DNA from: Membranipora membranacea
Lineage: Eukaryota; Bryozoa; Gymnolaemata; Cheilostomatida; Membraniporidae
DNA: 60,000 nt
Reading direction: 5' to 3'
NCBI GenBank assembly: GCA_914767715.1
Contig: OU612071.1
Span: forward strand, 20,706,948-20,766,947
How positions within the stretch are numbered: the stretch's first letter is position 1; each line of letters opens with the position of its first letter. Position numbers and translations under genes: made by a program. Under the pieces are notes generated by a model. It was given only the letters and a program-made list of their open reading frames with translations. It did no database searches and was not told the DNA's origin. Below are positions 1 to 13,900 of this stretch, piece by piece.

Positions 1-1110
1 TGCCTCAATGTTAGCGTGATCTTAAGGTAGAGAAGTTCTATACACCGCTGGAAAGCTGCCGAGCCACTGTTTTCTACTAGCACATCAAAAATGTGATCGG
101 ATGGCTGAGCTAATTTGATGGCTAAAAATTTCAAAACAGGCTTTAATTATTCTTATAGATATATGCTTTTATTATTCTCATAGATATATTTCATCCTAAT
201 TTTCGGTTGATAATAATTTTTTATGTGCCCGATGTCGCTCTTTACATCACGTCATAATGTGTGTTGTTTTTAAAATTTGATGATATAACCCAGTGGGCAA
301 AATCTAGTTGCAGCAAGTACATATTCTGACATGTGACATCACGTGGTGTGTTGGTAGGAAAACGGTCCCTTTTATCACGTGGTTGAGCAACCACTTGAAC
401 ACATAGCTAGAACGTGTTAACCCCAATGTAGCAGCGATGTTGCAACGTGTTAACCATTTAGAAGTCTTGGAATCACCCCTTGATTACTATATAACAATAA
501 TGCTACTTTATGGGCTAGAAGCTCATGCTCATGCTAGTCAATGACACAACAACAAATTTCTGTAGTACCACTAGTAGTGAGTAGTGATAGTCTTGAACAT
601 ACAAGTAGTACGGTCGCACAGTCCTATGAGGCTGAAACTGCTTCACTAGTATGAAGTCAGTAGTCAGTAGTTACATCTATGCAGTGTAATATTCTCTCAA
701 TATCATTTATGAAAATTTTCAGACCCTAATGAACAGCCATCCAAACATAAAAGGTGCTGATTCATCCAAATGTATACAGCAAACGAACCATTCACAATTC
801 TTTGTAGTATAATTTGAACCCTGTGAGATAGTTACCAATTACAGCACACTTGATTTTGTCGATGACATTTTTGGAGGGAGAAAAATGATTTTGAACGGTG
901 AAGAGAACGGGAAAAATCTCAAAAAGACACGTCACTCAACTCCCAGTTTCCACCTCGTTGCAAGGCGACGTAGCAGCAACGCAGTTCATGTCTCCAGAGC
1001 TTAATTTTTCATTGATGGAATAGCTTTTTGATTAGTTTTTTTTGTGCCAAATTGATAGCAGACTGTAGTAATTTCATTAAAGGATAGGGATTCATTGAAA
1101 GCAGGACAGT

Positions 1111-1744
1111 CTTTTTTCTTTCTTATAATGTAACAGATTATGGGGAAAATATTTGCATTTGTAACCGAAAGTGACGATCAACGCCACTGTATATGTTGTT
1201 TGGCAGACAGGGTACTTGCCATAGTATTAGATGTTGTTAAATCTGGTGCTGAATTGACGAACAAATGAACACCATCACCACAAAATTGTTAGAATTTCAA
1301 CAATGTACAACATAGGTTAGTGAAAGGGAGGTGGGAGGGGAATTCAAGCCGACTTTTTTTCTTTCAATACTTGCATGCTGACCAGTTTCCTGTTTGAAGG
1401 AACGATGTGAATAACATAAAAACCTATCATTGGCTTTTAACAATAGTTCTAAGTTTTCCTTACCATTAGGTTTTCCTTACTTTGTTGAGGGAGGGCAACT
1501 TCTCATTCTAGTTGGCCTGGGTATTAGTCAAGTCTTGAGCTTGACTGCCAAGACAAGGAGAGTGTTATAAGGGCAGAAAAAAACCTTTTTATGTACCAAA
1601 AACTTTCTTTTTTCTTTCTTATAATGTAACAGATTATGGGGAAAAAATATGGGGCGCTTCACGCATTCGTAACCGAATGTGACGATCAACACCACTGTAT
1701 ATGTTGTTTGGCAGACAGGGTACTTGCCATAGTATTAGATGTTG
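1111..1744 (+). repeat. direct duplication of a ~130-bp block
   Basis: Bases 1111-1236 recur at about 1608-1744 in the same orientation. Both copies begin in a pyrimidine run (TTTCTTTCTTATAATG), share a GTAACAGATTATGGGGAAAA stretch, and end at TTAGATGTTG. The second copy carries a roughly 10-bp insertion after GGGGAAAAAA and several substitutions. Both have a short reading frame with CICCLADRVLAIVLDV, so a duplicated exon or old TE piece is possible. I do not recognise the sequence. Bases 1-1110 and 1237-1607 show no gene I can support. Confidence 0.75.
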
Positions 1745-1947
1745 GGCGGGACAGTCTTTTTCCTCTCAAGGATGATACACGATTCTCATTACGTCGACAC
1801 AACCTAGTTTTACATCGGGGTCACCGCCACTTTGAAAGATTTCTCATTAACTCGATTAAAATTTCAGATTTCTGGATAATAACAATACTTTGAAAAATAC
1901 AAGCTAAATACAACATGAAAAAAGATTGTTAATCCACAGGGAATTCA

Positions 1948-2483
1948 TGTTCAGATTTACTCATAGACAAGTCAGCTCAATATCACATGTTCAACTGGCC
2001 GCTATTTTTCTATATTATCCCCACATGTATAGTATTCAGCAAAATGCTATACAATCGATTTTGAATGAAGCCACAAAACACGGTGCTAATATCCAACTCA
2101 GTCTAGACGAAGCGATCAAACTAAGATGTCAGAAGTATGTGCTGACGATCTATCGAGATGAGACTCATTTTATTCATAGCATCATCGAGACAACGCCATC
2201 AGGACGCCTGCGTGCTCCTAAGATCAGGTCGTCAAAGGGAACGGACTCGTTTTATCGTGTTTTAGTCCGCATCATAAATGCAAACCTGTTTCAACTCTCT
2301 GGTCGCTGTTTTATTTTTCCCTTAATTTTCAACAGTATAACAAATGTATCAAGATCAGCGCAGACCATCAAAGATAGATACATTTGGAGTCATTTTTCCA
2401 TAATGTCAAATATGCTGTCAAATATATCAGCCTTGAGGTCAGGCAACTTTTTTTTTAAATTCTCACATACAAAGTCTCTTTAA
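1948..2483 (+). CDS. unassigned open reading frame (about 178 codons)
   Basis: An uninterrupted frame runs from an ATG at 1948 to a TAA at 2481-2483. It is preceded by a splice-acceptor-like TCCACAG at 1935-1941, so it could be an exon instead of a complete gene. The product has no motif I recognise; the middle is mixed-charge and the last third is hydrophobic. Its final codons run into the left arm of the palindrome that starts at 2457, so the 3' end is probably contributed by a repeat. It may be a chance frame or a TE remnant. Confidence 0.25.
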
Positions 2484-2698
2484 TTAAGCATAGTAAAAAC
2501 AGGAAATACCAACAGCATATGGCACTATGTATTAGATGTTCCTGAATTGCGCACCACAGAATGTCAAAAAAAGCCAATATAAGGGGCTATTTAAGGCGTT
2601 TTAGGTCGTTCTGTGGTGCGCAATACGAGGAAAACTGATACGTTATGCCATATTGTTTGTACTATGCTTAATCAAAGCGGCTTTGTATGTGAGAATTT
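2457..2698. repeat. long imperfect palindrome (MITE-like hairpin)
   Basis: The left arm at 2457-2563 and right arm at 2607-2698 are reverse complements over about 95-105 bp with small indels. The outer segment AAATTCTCACATACAAAG pairs with CTTTGTATGTGAGAATTT, the middle pairs TAAGCATAGTA with TACTATGCTTA, and the inner segment ATTGCGCACCACAGAA pairs with TTCTGTGGTGCGCAAT perfectly. About 43 bp separate the arms. A foldback MITE is the likeliest origin. A transcript would form a long hairpin. Confidence 0.8.
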
Positions 2699-3184
2699 TG
2701 ATTTGAATTGAATAATGAAACACGAACAGGTAATTTGATGAGGATCTATTTTATAGTGGGATCTTAATGAATGTCAAGGTAAATGGAAGATTAGTCTGGC
2801 TAACTTTATCTTCATTCTCGGCTATCTGACAGGCTGTTTAGTATAAGCAGACCTCAGTGATAGGTGAGTGGTGTTTGAGCTGTCCCATCCCAGTCAGTAA
2901 TATTTGAATAAATCATAAACTTTATTAGTGATTCATTGTTGAACATTGTGCAGAACAAGCATATCCTTATCTATGCAATGACAAGAGATTCCTTTTTTTA
3001 CCTTGAGTTTGCCCTATAGATCTGTTTCTGGCAAATGAGTTTGTTGAGGCTTGCACTGGAACCTGTATCCAACCAGAGGTCTCAATATGTATTAATATCA
3101 TATTCTGATGATGTGCCACTTTGATGACGCGATGTATTTTTTCACTTTTTTAATCATTACCAATTTCGCGTCATCTCATGCTAG

Positions 3185-6100
3185 ATACGGACGAAAAAAA
3201 CTATTGCTGATATCAAATATCGGAATTGGTCTGTCTGGTATAGCGGCCAGCTTCTCTGTTAACTTACCAATGCTGGCAGCTATGAGATTTCTACTGGGAG
3301 TATTCACGGCTGGAGCCAGAAACTCGGGGTTTGTTCATGGTATGTAGCTGTAGGCTTCTAAGAAGTGTAAATAAGCTTGTGGTTTAATTCTGAATATTTG
3401 ATGTGTCATTTAGTCCAGCACTTCTAGCCGAATTTCAAAACTTGTGACCTGTCTTGAGCCTACAAAGTTCTTTAAAAATTCAACAACAACATAATATAAT
3501 AATCATTTGTGGTTCCAATCCTCCGCATTTATCAAAGTTGTTCTCTGATAAATAGTTCTATTACATTTCATACTTTTTTATAATAATTAGCAGATCGAAT
3601 TGTGATGATGGGAAAGCATAATTGAAATGCTGCAACTTGAAAAAAATAATATGGCTCTTATTTTGCAGCGTGTGAGATAGTGTGCTCCCAGTATATGGCA
3701 AACATTACATTCCTGCACGGCCCGTTTTATGCTATTGGTGCTGTATTTACATTTCCAGTTAGCTTCTGCCTGCCTATTATTTCTAGGCATTCCTTTTTAC
3801 TGGTACGTTATAATCATTCACAGACTCATCAAGCTACTACTCATTTTACGTTGCTTGTGTTTGGTGTGATTTTAGTTTTTGGAAAATAAAATTAACAATG
3901 GCAGCCTATATTTCTAATTGTCTGGGTCTAATATGTTACAGTTGCAGATACAAAAGTGACAATTGCAAGCAAATCATTACCTGAATATTTGATTTGCTCT
4001 ACATCACTCACAAATGTTGGTGAATTCAGTTAGACCTTTGCCAAAACATCTTCCTACCCAAAGTATATACATTGTTTCATCAAAGGTTCCATTGTTTTTC
4101 AGGCTGATCCCAGAATCACCCTGAAGGCAGCTGAGTAAGGGCAATAAAGATGATCCTATTAAATACTTTAAAGTGTCTGCAAAGAAAAGCAAAATAGAGA
4201 ATCCAGATAAGCTCGATGTTTATTTGGAGTATCAGGTATCACTATGATGTTATGAACTCTAGTGTTCATGTTATTTTGAAAATAATAACTGTGATGATTA
4301 CTCAAACGATGTAGATATCTTAGTCGTTTGCCATTTTCATTGGGTATTTAGAAGTTTAATTATTGTTGTATAAAACAATGTGATTAGCAGATTTATTTAA
4401 ATTTAGGAAATAAACTTCCTCCAAATCATATTTTAGATCTGATCATTGTTATGTTCTTTTTATAGCAGTCGTAGCTCATTAATAAGCTAACACACTGTTC
4501 TGACGCCTCTTTTCTTTTAGCCTCATCATATTTTTTTTGCAGCCGAAAAAGGAGGGAAATCTCCTGTCTCTTTTCAAGACCAAAAACACCCGTAATAAAA
4601 CTCAGGTGCTCAGTATTCTGTGGTTTACCTGCGGTATTGTTGGCTTTGGGATGACTTTCAATGTTGGTAAGTCATATATCAGGCTAAATGTCCTTCTAGT
4701 AGTTTAGTAAGATGATCGGCAAATTATTTCTCTTGTATTCGAACTATAAAAGTTAATATATAGTATGAGGGGTATATAAATTCGACGAATCCCATATATG
4801 CATATATATATATATATCATATATGCACTAGCAGTCACCAAAAATGGAAAATGTAATTTATCTGACTAGACATCAAGATATCTTAAAAATTCACTTAAGT
4901 CACCACAGGTTAAATAAATCATTAATCAGCCCTTGATTGTTATATTGTAACATGCCTAGACAGTCGACAATGGATTCCCGCTGCTCCATTCCATTAAGTT
5001 ACTATTCCAAATTCGATAAAAAAACTAATTTGAATGTGAACAGTAATCATATCTTTCCAAATACAGGGCATTGCAGTTGATGATAATTGCATGTAAAAGA
5101 TATAATGCTATGAAATTTTTGTATAGCACTTTTTCAGGTAACTTGGCTGGTAGTATTTTCCTCAATTCATACATTTTGAACGGAGCTGGACTATTATTTT
5201 TAGTATATGGTATATAAACTTGGGAAGACGTCATGCTATAGCCTCATCTTTCCTGGCTACTGCTGTCTTATCTGTAATAGTTGTGGTTCTGGAAAAATCT
5301 GGTATGTGGGATCACTTATTTATGTTTATGCTTATTTGTGTTTATTGATGACCCTTAACCTTAAAATGACACTTTTTGTCCGAGCTAGAGGGAAAAGCAG
5401 TTATTGGTATAATCTTTCTCATACCTCGGCATAAATCATTTTACTTTTCTTTCTAGGGGCTGGCAGTATCTTGTTTGCATGTGTTGCCATGTTAGCAAGT
5501 GCGTTAATAGGCTCTATCTTCATGTTTGTCTACATTTCCTCGGCTGAGATTTACCCGACTACTATGAGAGTGACAGCGCTGGGAATGTGCCCTGGTCTAG
5601 CAAGGATAGGTGGAGCTCTGGCTCCTTTTATTGCGCTGCTTTTAAGGAAAAAATTCCTCTTCACACACTCACAGTCGCATCAATCTACCAGTGACACCTT
5701 GTTATAAATTTACAAGGCAAAGTTAAAATGTATCATGTGCACATACTGCAATATACTTTTGGACAATCTATTGTGATCAAAACATTATGCCCTTTGTGTA
5801 TTGTGAGCAGTAGTGAAACATCCTTATAAAATCAGATGATATACCTTCTGACAGGGGCAGGGGCAAGCCTGGACACGGCGATGTATTATCCCTGAGATCA
5901 AACAATTAATAAAACGATATTGGCCTTCTTTTCAGAATGACTCTGTACCTGACTTACCTTATATCTTATTTGCTGTCTTGTCGCTTGCTGCTGGAATAAT
6001 TGGAATCAAAGTCCATGAGACAAAAGGATGAGATATTCCAGACTCATTGCATCGTGAGTAGAAAAATAACTTTCTCGTTCATTTCCTAAAGTTTAGGGTC

Positions 6101-6672
6101 GAAGACTTGCAATTTTTCAGCAAATGCACAAGTATGCCTAGGATATCGATATTTTCCACGATGCAGTAATAAAGGAGTTTCGATCATCACAGTACACTAA
6201 TGGTGTTGGAGTACAGTGGCAATGAAGGCACTGAATCAACAAAATATTACATGTCGATACCTATTCTGCAGTGCAACAAATTGCCGTATATCGAAATTCA
6301 GGTGCTAGTCATACTCCTTCTGACTGTGAACCATTCTGCTAAGTTTTAGGTACCTTAAATTTTGTTCATGTTTGCTTGTTTTTGACCAGTATTGGAAAGA
6401 AACGCGCCAACAGATTTTACAAATCCCAACTAGTAGTAGTTATCACGAGAATAGAGGAGGTTTTATTAAGGTCATGTTTGCTAATAGCTGCTTGTTTTAC
6501 AGAGGCAGAGAATGAGTTACCCCTGAGTTCGATTATTTGGTGTAGAAATAAAAAACCGGCAGCCTCGGATACTGACGGGGACTCGTTATTAGACATAGTA
6601 CATCGGTCTCTACTGTTTGATCAATTATCATTAATAAAGTGTGATTTTAGTAAGGTAGTTGTTCTAGTTTGA
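3185..6672 (+). pseudogene. decayed SLC22-type organic cation/anion transporter (major facilitator superfamily)
   Basis: Exon-like blocks with GT/AG borders lie at 3185-3339 (GRKKLLL, TM2-3 loop), 3669-3802, 4103-4235 (LIPESP, the SLC22 signature), 4543-4666, 5138-5301 (GNLAGSIFLNSYIL ... LGRRHA), 5457-5641 (SSAEIYPTTMRVTALG, TM11), 5936-6053 (ETKG) and 6503-6672. Four lesions are visible. TGA at 4122-4124 follows LIPESP where arginine is usual, and TGA at 6029-6031 follows ETKG; both could be CGA-to-TGA changes. An extra TA in the TATATA run near 5212 shifts the frame between LLFLVY and LGRRHA. The donor after 5641 reads TTAAGG where GTAAGG is expected. The 5' exons (TM1 and the extracellular loop) are not found, and the 3802-4103 junction does not keep phase. 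Family members import organic ions at the plasma membrane; this copy looks inactive. Confidence 0.8.
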
Positions 6673-6685
6673 ATATTGAACTTAA

Positions 6686-7499
6686 AGTGTCTAGGAAAAT
6701 GCCTAAAAAAGCAAAAAAAAACAATCGATCTTCATATCAAAGCTATGTCAATGCAATGAACAAAATAAAAAAATATTTTCGCACAAAGACATTTTTACAT
6801 GATGTAACCTAATTTAAAGTGCGACATTACAAAATTTTATGCAGTTCTAAATGGGCATTAAAAACCGTCGTTGGCGACGACGAGTGTTGTATGAATAGCA
6901 GCATTGTTGTTAAATACGATATGGCATTGTTGTTTAATACAATGCAGCATTGATATACAGCCAATATCGTTAAAAATCCTTTGTTGGATCAGACTTAGTA
7001 CCTAAACTATGTCTTAGCATGCAACATGGGCTGCACCAATAAGCCCTCTACTATGAATTTTTCATAAAACTGGCTATTGGTCACATAGAACTGGACTTTT
7101 TGTGTAATGGAAAATCCAGGGTCTGGAAGGGTCTAGAGTATGTTATCTCCCCTGTTAAGAGGTAACACAAAAATATCTTTGACTAGACTACCTTTGCCCA
7201 GTAATACTCTGTGATCATTTTTTGTGCAAGTGTGTGTAGCAGCCTTGTAAGGTCCTAGGGAGGCCTGGGCTAGGCTTACTGCTATACTGTAAGTAGATCA
7301 TCATTTAAATGTGAATCTTTGATAGGGGAGATAACATACTCTAGACCCTTCTAGGCCCTTGATTTTCGCACTGAAAATTAGGTTACATCATTTAATAATG
7401 TCCTTGTGCGAAAAAATTTAGTTTTTTTGTGTAATGCATTGGCAAAGCTTTGATATGAACAATGGTTGTCTTTTGCTTTCCTAGACACTTTAAGGCTGT
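6686..7499. mobile_element. TTAA-flanked foldback/MITE element (Kolobok-like, non-autonomous)
   Basis: An 814-bp element lies between TTAA at 6682-6685 and TTAA at 7500-7503. It starts AGTGTCTAGGAAA and ends TTTCCTAGACACT. The inverted repeats continue with gaps for about 150 bp (6686-6830 against 7355-7499), sharing CATATCAAAGC and GATGTAACCTAATTT. A second, inner inverted pair at about 7118-7160 and 7322-7360 contains GGGTCTAGAGTATGTTATCT. No coding capacity is seen. TTAA duplication with an AG start fits Kolobok elements; piggyBac also uses TTAA but its termini begin CC. It abuts the last exon of the SLC22 relic. Confidence 0.75.
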
Positions 7500-7962
7500 C
7501 ATGGGTGTTGTGCAACAGTTTCCTACCTTCAATATCAGGAGTTACAAACGAGATGTTATTAAACCATTTTGTGCAAAAAATGGGCTAGAGTGTCAAAGAG
7601 GTAGAAATTAAAAATCCTAATCACAAAATTCAAAATTCTCTTTTCAAACTGCAACTTTGGTATATTTTAAAAGAAAACACAGGATAAGTATAACCTTAAC
7701 AAACTTCAACTTTGTATTTCTCAAATAAACAAACACATTACAAATTGAAAAAAACCTTGCGTCGTCTGCATTATCATCTTTTTGGCAATTATAATTAGCA
7801 AAAAACTCTCCTTTTTCTTGAATAATATCTCGTAGTTATATAAATTTTGGATAAAGCCTCATATTTTGTGCATGAGCCGCATAATATGTTCTCAGATGCA
7901 AGGTAGTCCAGGTATCAGAGGCTTAAACCTAAGACACATACAAGCTAGGATGTATAATAAAG

Positions 7963-10900
7963 TCAGCCGAACACTACCAATGTTACCATATTCAGTGTGA
8001 GCAGTACAGACATTTCAACTCTCAGACCGAAGGACTGTGACCCGATGTTCTTCTTGGAGTTGTTTTGATCGCCATCTTCTCTATTTGACTGATATTCTTC
8101 TCCATCATACCAAGTATTTACAGGTACAGCTCTATGCTTGATATCTGTGTAGGCAGCATGCAAGAACTCATACACCTTCAAGTAAAGTATTATAATCATT
8201 GATATGAATTAATGGATTAGTGGTAAAAACACAGTATGGCTATTTGTGGAGAAATAACATCAGTATACAACTTTGTGATGAGATGAGATGAGATGAGAAT
8301 ACAGGGAAAGAGAAAGAGAGGGAGGCCAAAGAAAGGATGGATGGATATAGCGAAAGATGACATGCTGAGATGGGGCCTCTCAGACGAAGATGTTGATGAT
8401 AGTCTCAGATGGCATTCTCTGATAGAACTTGGTGCCCTGCAGGACCGCCACCCATCCCGGAACACGGCGGACTAGGTGAGAAAGGTGAGAATACAACTTT
8501 GTGTCAGTAATCGAATCTAGCCAAATTTCTAGCAGGTTTATCGTTCTGCATTGACTGACGTCCCAGCAACGAGCTTTAAAAACTCAGGCAAGTTACGTTA
8601 CAAATGTATACAAGAGGCTGTAGCATTACTGAACTTTTGGACCAATCAAAGATGAGAAATTGCTTCCAGCTATCATACATAAATTGCCATATGCTTTTTA
8701 GGGCCAGATATGTTCCCCTTATCTATGAATATATATCAGTGATTATAATACAGCATAAATAGAAAAATGCATCACTAACTATGATGAGAGTGGTGGGCTC
8801 ATTTGAGAGTGGTATCAAGAGTTTTGGGAATCCAAAAGTCTTGACTTTTTCTCCAATAGTCATTTTCTACCAGATTTTTAAATGTTGAGAGCGGTTGCTG
8901 TTGTTGTGATAACCAAAATGTCTTAATAAAGGACAGCTTCTTATTCATCCACAGGAGAACTTCACAAAGACCATAGGCGTTTAATACACTGAAGCTTTTA
9001 ACCCTGTCTATGAGTGCCCATAAACTGTACGGTGAAGTCATATACAACAATACCAGCAACATGACAGAAATAAATCCTGCACCACACACACAAACACTCA
9101 ATTGTTTGGTTAATTCTGCCTGAGTATTTATGGTTGGATGTGTGTAATAAGGTATCTCCAAATGTATTCCTTCAACAATTCTGTAACAGCTTCATGCCCT
9201 TATCACTTTTCACACATATAATTTGGTTATAAGGGCACCTAAAACTATTCATTAAAGTCACAAGGTTCTGTGTCAGTGCTTTGAGGACGTTGACGCATTA
9301 TTTGGTACCAAGTTGTTCTCAACCTCTGACCTGTAACACTTGCATGTTACAGGTCAGGCCCTCTAACCAACTCAGCTACCTCTTACTCCTTCGTTTGCTT
9401 ACTAGTATTCAGAATGAACTCACTATATCTATGTTCCATTCACCATCAGGAGTTTTGCACTCTGAACAGTCCTGTTCTGAAGGGAACTGTAACTTAGGGA
9501 AATATGGGTCCTCTACTCCATCTCCTGCTAACCTCTTATTCACCTGGGTAAAAGTGGTGGTATAAAAATAAAGACAAACATATACTTGGAGTCATTCTTG
9601 AGAACCCCCACCCTCTTTGTATAGATCAATTATGATTGTAGTTTGTTGCAGGTGTTGAATTGCAGGTGTTGTAGAATTATTTAGAATTTGGTTGTAGCTG
9701 TTTGGTTGCATCAAGCCTGTTGTCTTGTTTATACTTGACTGACTGATTCATGATCTATGAATATAGGATATAGGAAAGTGTAGGTATTTTAAATGTAGAA
9801 ACAATTGGGGGTCAGAGGTTATAAATCTTAAAAATGATTCACATGATTCATTTATGGATTCTGGAGTCAGTTACTAAAAGTCACAGCATTTAATAATAAG
9901 TTAAGTGTGGCCTGGACAACTGATGTGATGCTCTTGAGGAGTTTGTAGCTCATGGAAGTTTTGATTACTATGTCAAGTCAAGGTGAATAGGAACATTCAA
10001 ACCAATTGCTTTCATTTTAACAGGGCCTTGAATTTCATGCTGTTTGAAGGCTTTGAAGTGCCCTGATCTAGCAAAAGACCGTCTTGATGCTAGAAGGCCA
10101 CTACAAGAGATATGACCAAGTCCACTACTGTAACTAACTAACCTTATTGTGAGTGCTCCATAGCCAGAGCACAGCCGCCTTATTACTAGTGTCATTCATT
10201 GCTTGGATATCTCTGGCCATATTTGCAAAATTTTCCTTACATTTTTGACAGATGAAAAAGAAATCTATGTAACCACTCATTGCTTTGAGCACATTGTACG
10301 AGGCATTCTCTTCATACTCCTCCGGTGACTCTCCAGAGACAACAGGGATTGTCGCTGTAATATAATCACACATTTTATTCCACTCTCTGGTTATTGCCAA
10401 TAAAATGATGTTGTCATTAATGGCAGTAAGCTTGATAAGGAAGTCAGAAGAAATTCTAAAACTGCAGAGCTAAGAAAATACCTTTTTGAATCAGCCTGAA
10501 TTGCGAGTTCAAATTTAATGTCCTAGGCAGAGACATATCTAACCTTCAGCTGAGCAGTGTTATAATTTTGCAAGTTTGCGAAGTTAAAATTTGAGACATT
10601 ACTGTAGTCAGATCATTGTTACTTTCATTATAATGTATCTGATATAGGAATTGAAATTGTGAGTACAGAGCGTGGTTGAGACGTTAGCTTACCTTGTACG
10701 GTCAGGGTATGGAATAGTGACCACAAAGTGCACGGGTAACCTCTGTATTGTGGCTCGCTACCTTTACAACGAACCAGATCATCGGTTACACTTAATTTCC
10801 CAAACATACCACTGTCCTGAAAACGGATGAAACAGAAGATCATGGAACCGACTTGTAAATTACACAGCAGCTTTCATCCTGCATCAGTTTTGATCTCAAA

Positions 10901-13900
10901 TCAGACCAGATATGTAAGCGGACATGAAATTTGGGACCAACAGAAGGTTTACAGTAACCAACATGAATGTTCTTAAAATCTTCAATAGCTGTGATCTATC
11001 TTGCTTATGGTCTACTCACCAACAGAAATCTTGTCCAATCACTTTGCATTAACGACCCTGAGATGTTCTGTACTTTTTCATTCAATGACTTGAGAGATGG
11101 CCTCAGACTGGAGTCTGGATAATACTGAAAACCGAGAGGGGAGCGCTTGTATAAATTATGTAGATACCATGGTAAAAGAGGCATATAGAAGGTCGAAATC
11201 AGTGACCAAAGATCCAAAGGCCTAATGATTGGCTTACCTTCCGAATGGGATACCATTCCATATGTGCAATTGATGTACTCAAAGACAGACAGATCACACT
11301 AATAATTATCTAACCATAATATTTGACAAACACATTTTTCAACTTAAGGGGACTTTTTTCAAGGCAAGGTACACTTGGCTTCTTTTGGCCAGGTAGCGAA
11401 GAGAGGAACATGCAATAGAACACATAATAGGAGTGCGTCAGCTACATAAGACATGAAATCTCCAATATTTTTAAAAGTGAAAGGGCGCTGACATCTGGTC
11501 AACCTTCAGTTTGTCTGTTAAATAAGGAAAGTACCCTATGGGATAACAACTCATGAGTGGATAATCTCGCACATCATCGCCACTTGATATTGTTTTGTTT
11601 TGTTTTGATTTTGTTTCAAAAGATTATAGAATGGTAAAATAGGTAATCTCACCAGAGATTGTATTACAATGTAATCTTTTAGAGCTTGCAGGGCGTCACC
11701 GGATATCTCGATATGATCTCCAACCTCGGTAATAAGTGAGTGTTTCAGAGCATAAAGTAAATCTTCGGAGAACAATTTCGAAACACTGCAATATAAAAAC
11801 AAAACCTTTCAGATGCCACAAACTTTGATAAGTATTTCAATCGGTACACAATCTTGATGCCACATTTTACAAAATGAGAATACCAAAAAAAACAATTAAA
11901 ATGGAGGCTAAGGCACTTACTTGTTACTACCGACCCTTTCCCACTGTGGTGGGTGCTCGGTGAGAGATGCCGGTGGGTACTTGTAGGATATAATGACATC
12001 AGATCTGCATTTAAAAAAGATATATGATAATCAGTGGATTTTAATTTTTACATCATCCAACTCCCAATATATTCATAAAATACAGGAACATATTCGAATC
12101 TGTGCAAAACATGGCTGTTTATGATTGGTCCAGTTATGCATTTAATCAACATGATTGGGCGACAATCCTGAGGATTCCGCTGATGCATGACCTTAGAGCT
12201 GTAAGATTCAAACCACAGATATAAAAACAGTATAGAAGGATATTATGTTCCCATCCGCATCACCATTGTGCCATCTGCTGTGTCACGCTGTGCATAGCGT
12301 AACTGCCAGCAGGTTTATTCTCAGAATATTTCCTCCCATTCCATATGGGCTTGTTGGCTGAGCTATTAGCGCCCAGCACAATTTCTTCACAGAGTTGCGA
12401 GTTCGAATCATCAATGGGCACTCTTTTTCATGTGTGTAATAGTTTTGGATATTTAATTTTGCAGGGATGCAAGTAGTGCGCTGATGATGGGTGAATCAGT
12501 GACCGCCATGTTAGGTTCATTTAAAGCTGATCTTCAGCTTGCCTAGCTTGAAAGATTTTCGTTCACAAATGTGCTCGTATCATAGATTTTGGTAAACAGA
12601 TGATTCTTTGTCAACTTAAGTTATGCTAAATATTCTGTGGACAGTTAAACTGAAAAAATAGGGCTGAGAATCACTTGTCTTAACAAGGATTTTCAGTTGA
12701 AAGATGGAAATGGCTATTTGATTGTTGGGCTATCCGTGCACATGACATATCAGGGACATAGACTATTGTCAGAAGCCAATTATCTTTCAGGTCTGCAGAA
12801 AAAAATGAGTATGTACCTTGCTTAGATTGATTCCTATGCAAAGAATTATGGAGATTTTAATGGCATAGGTGTACCATATATATTTTGTCACAAAAACTTT
12901 AAATTCCAAATTTCTCTTAAATTTAAGGAGTTATCCTCCCTTTTTAATTCATTTATATACTGAGTTGCTAAAATCACCATTTTCTAAAGTCCATGTGAGT
13001 GACTGCATTGGACAGTTGTTTTGGATGTAAGATCTTAGCCTATTTTTTTCAGAATGAGGCTGGATGAATTGAGAATTTTGTTTTCATTAGGAAATGTTGC
13101 TTTCTTCATCATGCTAGCAGGTTTTGTCCATAAGTAGGATGGAGTGTGTGCCATTTAGAGCATAAAGGCTCAGTGGAGACCCTAGTACCACTGAGGAGTG
13201 AAGAAAAGCTGAAGAAAGGCATCAGTGCTGCTGAGAAATGGGCAGCCTTAGATAAGGAGCCACAGGCAACTGTGGCAAAAGCCATCATATCATCAAGAGA
13301 AACCATAACTATTGACAGCACATATCATCCAGGATGTTTGCTCAGATTTGCTAGTGACAGCAAAATACATGCAGCTGCAAAGTCAACCAAAAAGAAGATA
13401 AAAGTGAGTGCTTACAAACCAAACCTGTCTCTTACTAATGTACTTTAGTTACACTATAGAAAGGTCTAGTGGTCAGCACTGAATTGAATTTCTGAAATAA
13501 GTTTTTGACTCAATTTTTCCATTAAAATGCAAGTGACCTCTGGATCACCAACCAAACTCACACAATGAGCCTGTGTAAGAAGTTGTGTCCTTAGGCTACT
13601 TGTGAGTTTACTTTTCTTCAGTTTCACATCATAATAGTTATAATATATCTATTTTAAATTTGTACCCATATGTTTTTTATCAGAAACAATATTCGCTCTT
13701 TTCAAATAGCCAAGCAGTTCAATGGTAAACGGGTAGATCTTGTCGGAGATAGGTACGACGTGAACTCAATCAAAGATTTGGAGAGACGCCGAAGGAATCA
13801 ATCTGTGCTACAATTCAAGATTGATCGACCAGATCAGACCCTCCCTGTCCAATGGAAAGAGTTTCTTCGCTCTGGTGCAAACAAAGCAACGCTGCAAATT

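Noticed and set aside
4162-4190. A TTAA transposon end at CTTTAAAGTGTCTGCAAAG inside the 4103-4235 exon
   Set aside because: It resembles the AGTGTCTGTAAAG terminus, but there is no inverted partner nearby and the reading frame of the SLC22 exon continues through it; coincidence is likelier.
9300-12421. Functional tRNA genes at 9.3 and 12.35 kb
   Set aside because: A and B boxes are present but no acceptor stem pairs and the B box is degraded at 9.3 kb; SINE or tRNA relic fits better.
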